Below, piece after piece: positions 5,007 through 7,054 of a DNA stretch of 7,054 bases; the stretch's first letter is position 1, and each line of letters opens with the position of its first letter. Location of the stretch: the NCBI GenBank assembly GCA_015231815.1, contig JADGAW010000113.1, forward strand, positions 1-7,054. The letters run 5' to 3'. The notes under the pieces are model-generated. The model was not told where the DNA came from. It was given only the letters and a program-made list of their open reading frames with translations, and did no database searches. This DNA comes from Nitrospinota bacterium. GTDB lineage: Bacteria > Nitrospinota_A > JADGAW01. A program made the position numbers and the translations under genes.

Positions 5007-5858
5007 ATGAATATAAGGAAATATGAAAAAAGAAAGCAGCGGCAAAAGATAATAAAGGAAGCAATTCAAAGCCTTGTTCCTCATCATACAAATGAACTTA
5101 TTTCTAAAGCTGAAAAAAGAAGACAGAGCTATTCAAAAACTGGACTACATGAAAATAAAACCTTTGAAACTTTTATTAAAAGCTCTGCCAATGAATATCC
5201 TTTAGCCGCTTCCCTTGCAGTTGCAGAAGGTTCAGCTAAGACATCATACAACCTCCTGTTCATTTATGGCGGCGTTGATTTGGGAAAAACACACCTGCTA
5301 CATGCTATTGGGAATAAAGCCTATCAAAAGAACTTAAGAGTCGTTTACCTTACTGTTGAAAAGTTTCTCTTTGAAATGAGCAAGTCCATCAAAAAAGATA
5401 AAGTGGAAAGGTTCAGGAATAGATATAAAAAATACGACGTTTTATTAATGGATGATATTGAGCATATTGCAGGGAAGGAAAAGACTCAACTTGAATTCTT
5501 CGATATATTTCATTATTTGTATAAGCATGGAAAACAAGTTGTCGTTGCCAGCAATCAACTTCCAAAAGAATTGAAGCACGTAGATGAAATATTAATTTCA
5601 AAGCTTAATAGCGGATTAATTGTAGACATAGAGCCACCTGACCTTGAAGCAAGAATAGCTATTACTAAAGAAATAACAAAAGTCAAAGAGATAAATTTAA
5701 GCAATGATGTTTGTGAATGGCTGGCGAAAGAAATTAACAATAACATCTGGGACATCGAGGGAGCCATTACAAAACTGGGTTTTCATTCAAAAATAGCCAA
5801 TGAGGAAATAACATTAAATTTGGCTAAAAGTCTTCTTATCAACCAAGAAGGTAAATGA
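5007..5858 (+). CDS. DnaA-like AAA+ ATPase lacking the DNA-binding domain IV
   Basis: Residues 50-280 of this 283-residue protein align with domain III of the replication initiator DnaA. TFETFIKSS and ASLAVAEGSAK open it, and the Walker A is GGVDLGKTH (88-96). Walker B is DVLLMDDIEHIAG (144-156), and GLIVDIEPPDLEARIAI (203-219) follows. Three functional positions differ. Box VII reads LISKLNSGL (196-204), with Lys199 for the arginine finger. Sensor II reads IWDIEGAI (247-254), with Trp248 for Arg. Sensor I is ASNQ (181-184) rather than SSDR. The protein ends where helix-turn-helix domain IV should begin. Domain I is replaced by a basic stretch (1-45). It may therefore bind ATP and DnaA-type partners without recognising DnaA boxes, loosely like Hda, which does keep its finger. 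The ATG lacks a ribosome binding site. The FtsZ-like gene starts three bases after its stop. Confidence 0.85.
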   Translation: MNIRKYEKRKQRQKIIKEAIQSLVPHHTNELISKAEKRRQSYSKTGLHENKTFETFIKSSANEYPLAASLAVAEGSAKTSYNLLFIYGGVDLGKTHLLHAIGNKAYQKNLRVVYLTVEKFLFEMSKSIKKDKVERFRNRYKKYDVLLMDDIEHIAGKEKTQLEFFDIFHYLYKHGKQVVVASNQLPKELKHVDEILISKLNSGLIVDIEPPDLEARIAITKEITKVKEINLSNDVCEWLAKEINNNIWDIEGAITKLGFHSKIANEEITLNLAKSLLINQEGK

Positions 5859-5861
5859 AGT

Positions 5862-6719
5862 ATGGACGGATTCATCTCTTGTAAACCTCTAAGAATTTTG
5901 GGAGTTGGTGATACAGGCTTTAATACTGTCATGCATTTAAATGGAAAACTTGAACTTGCTGAGACATTAATTGTCCATTATGAGAAACAACTCCTTATCG
6001 AGGGGAAATCCAATTACATCCTTCATGTTGAAAAAGAAAAAATAAAAAACAACAGGAGGGTTCTTTTAAACTCGGACAAAGAAAGATTAGTCGACTGTTT
6101 TGAGGGAGTTGATGTCGCAGTTTTTGTAGCCGACTTAAGAAATGACTATGAGAAGCAGTGTTACAAAAAACTTTTAAAAGTTTTTGAAGGAGCTATCCTA
6201 ATCCTTGTTCACTCAATGATAACAAAAGAAGAGAAAGAGATAGTCAACAACATTCATAAACAATCAAAAAGGAATGTCAATGTAATGCTTGTTCAAAATG
6301 AAGGTGACCAGGTCAATGAAACCACTATTCACGCAATCAGAATGTTTCATAATTTTTATTCTATGGTTAACAAACCTGGCTACTTGAATATTTCTTTTAA
6401 TGACGTAAAAAAAGCATTAGAAAAGGGAAAACAATTTGTCGTGGGAATTGGCTCTGGAATTGGTGAAAGAAAACTTTCAGTGGCGACAAAAAATGCGTTA
6501 AAAAGTATGACGTTTTGTTCAAATAGTTTTGAAGCGAAGGCAATATTAGTTAATTTTTATGCCAACCGTCAATTAGCAATGGATGAAATTAATGAAACTA
6601 TTTATTTGATAAAACAAGAAGTGGGAAATATTAAAAATGTTAAGTGGGGATATATAGAAACATTTTGCGCTAATATTAGAATCGCTATCCTTATCACGGG
6701 AATAATTAAATATGAGTAA
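5862..6719 (+). CDS. Divergent FtsZ/tubulin-fold protein lacking the GTPase signature
   Basis: This 285-residue protein follows the FtsZ core in order. LRILGVGDTGFNTVMHL (10-26) matches the first nucleotide loop (GVGGGGxNAV). ETLIVHYEKQLL (34-45) matches the NTDAQAL region. VDVAVFVADL (83-92) matches the strand before the signature, but GGGTGTG itself is replaced by residues around NDYEKQC (94-100). GYLNISFNDVKKAL (173-186) is the T7 synergy loop, where N176 and D181 survive and the first catalytic Asp has become S178. GIGSGIGERKLSVATKNAL (195-213) and ILITGI (276-281) match the C-terminal subdomain. The FtsZ tail peptide that binds FtsA/ZipA is absent. GTP binding is probably lost or much altered, while a filament-contact face may remain. 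AAGAAGG (5845-5851) is its ribosome binding site. The last eight bases overlap the next gene. Confidence 0.82.
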   Translation: MDGFISCKPLRILGVGDTGFNTVMHLNGKLELAETLIVHYEKQLLIEGKSNYILHVEKEKIKNNRRVLLNSDKERLVDCFEGVDVAVFVADLRNDYEKQCYKKLLKVFEGAILILVHSMITKEEKEIVNNIHKQSKRNVNVMLVQNEGDQVNETTIHAIRMFHNFYSMVNKPGYLNISFNDVKKALEKGKQFVVGIGSGIGERKLSVATKNALKSMTFCSNSFEAKAILVNFYANRQLAMDEINETIYLIKQEVGNIKNVKWGYIETFCANIRIAILITGIIKYE

Positions 6720-7032
6720 TATAGAAGAAGATATTCACCCTTGTGAAATTTGTTTCAATGAAATTTATTCCAATATAGAAGCATCATGTTCAAGCTGTAA
6801 TGCTTGCTTCCATCCATGGTGTGTTGAAGATGTGTGTCCTCAATGTAATGCAAAAATTGACATAAAAGAAAAATGGGAGCATAAAGAAAATCTTATGCAT
6901 AACCTGAATGAAGTTGAACTTACAATAGATGAGATCGAACGTAATATAAGTGAACTATCAGGGAGATTAACTGATTTAAAAGTTTCGATTCAAACCTTTC
7001 AAAAGAGAGTTTTATTAAGAAGAAAAGAATAA
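6712..7032 (+). CDS. C4HC3 (PHD/RING-like) zinc finger with C-terminal coiled coil
   Basis: The N-terminal half carries C11-x2-C14-x11-C26-x2-C29-x4-H34-x2-C37-x4-C42-x2-C45. This is the ligand order of PHD and RING-CH cross-brace fingers, though with a short last loop; C32 is an extra cysteine. FHPWC and CPQC look strongly RING-like. Residues 61-100 then keep an unbroken heptad, with L61, L65, V68, I72, I75, I79, L82, L86, L89, I93, F96 and V100 at a/d positions, so a coiled-coil dimer is likely. The tail is basic (RRKE). RING-type fingers occur in bacteria, and some are linked to ubiquitin-like conjugation, but no E1, E2 or modifier gene is seen here. A scaffold role is equally possible. 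Its ATG lies inside the end of the FtsZ-like gene (ATGAGTAA), implying coupled translation. The last 22 bases of the window hold nothing recognisable. Confidence 0.82.
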   Translation: MSNIEEDIHPCEICFNEIYSNIEASCSSCNACFHPWCVEDVCPQCNAKIDIKEKWEHKENLMHNLNEVELTIDEIERNISELSGRLTDLKVSIQTFQKRVLLRRKE

Positions 7033-7054
7033 TGTCTATTTACTTAAGTCAACA

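Noticed and set aside
5413..5767. Two minus-strand open frames (62 and 70 codons)
   Set aside because: Both are antisense to the conserved Walker B to sensor II region of the DnaA-like gene, which explains the sequence.
5007..5858. Calling this gene the chromosomal dnaA
   Set aside because: Domain IV and domain I are missing, and the arginine finger and sensor II arginine are replaced, so it cannot be a normal initiator.
5862..6719. Treating the FtsZ-like gene as a pseudogene
   Set aside because: The frame is intact for 285 codons, has a ribosome binding site, keeps several conserved motifs, and is translationally linked to the next gene.

Overview
This is an AT-rich bacterial window (G+C about one third by eye). 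It begins with the last bases of a 5S rRNA gene and its terminator, so an rRNA operon ends just upstream. The lineage cannot be fixed from this sequence alone. The mix of rRNA remnants, a DUF4143-type ATPase and uncharacterised paralogues fits an environmental Gram-negative or candidate-phylum bacterium, but that is a guess. All supported genes are on the + strand.

Region 1 (1-1730) is an rRNA-operon border. The 5S 3' end and a strong UUCG-loop terminator are followed by a possible insertion-sequence end remnant. Next comes a perfect 21-bp inverted repeat whose spacer holds a TATAAT box, then a complete AAA+ ATPase of the DUF4143 class (318-1484). Behind it lies a decayed second 5S gene (about 1571-1689) with a decayed copy of the same terminator. 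The ATPase cassette is thus bracketed by one good and one degenerate 5S-terminator unit.

Region 2 (1941-4494) looks like one operon of four tightly spaced genes: a SpoU/TrmH-family RNA 2'-O-methyltransferase, a GNAT acetyltransferase with a hexamer-repeat GSGSGSGS loop, a PD-(D/E)XK nuclease-fold protein, and a 99-residue acidic beta-rich protein of unknown role.

Region 3 (4628-7032) is the most unusual part. It starts with a 52-residue, eight-cysteine zinc protein behind a perfect Shine-Dalgarno sequence. A structured 161-base gap follows, then three packed genes. The first is a DnaA-like ATPase that has the AAA+ domain but no DNA-binding domain IV and no arginine finger. The second is a divergent FtsZ-fold protein lacking the GGGTGTG tubulin signature. 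The third is a C4HC3 (PHD/RING-like) zinc finger fused to a long coiled coil. The two zinc proteins share nearly the same ligand spacing. Both the DnaA-like and FtsZ-like proteins seem to have kept one half of a composite active site and lost the other. My inference is that this is a regulatory or interference module acting on replication-initiation and division filaments, or a module that has reused both folds. I know of no named system with this composition.
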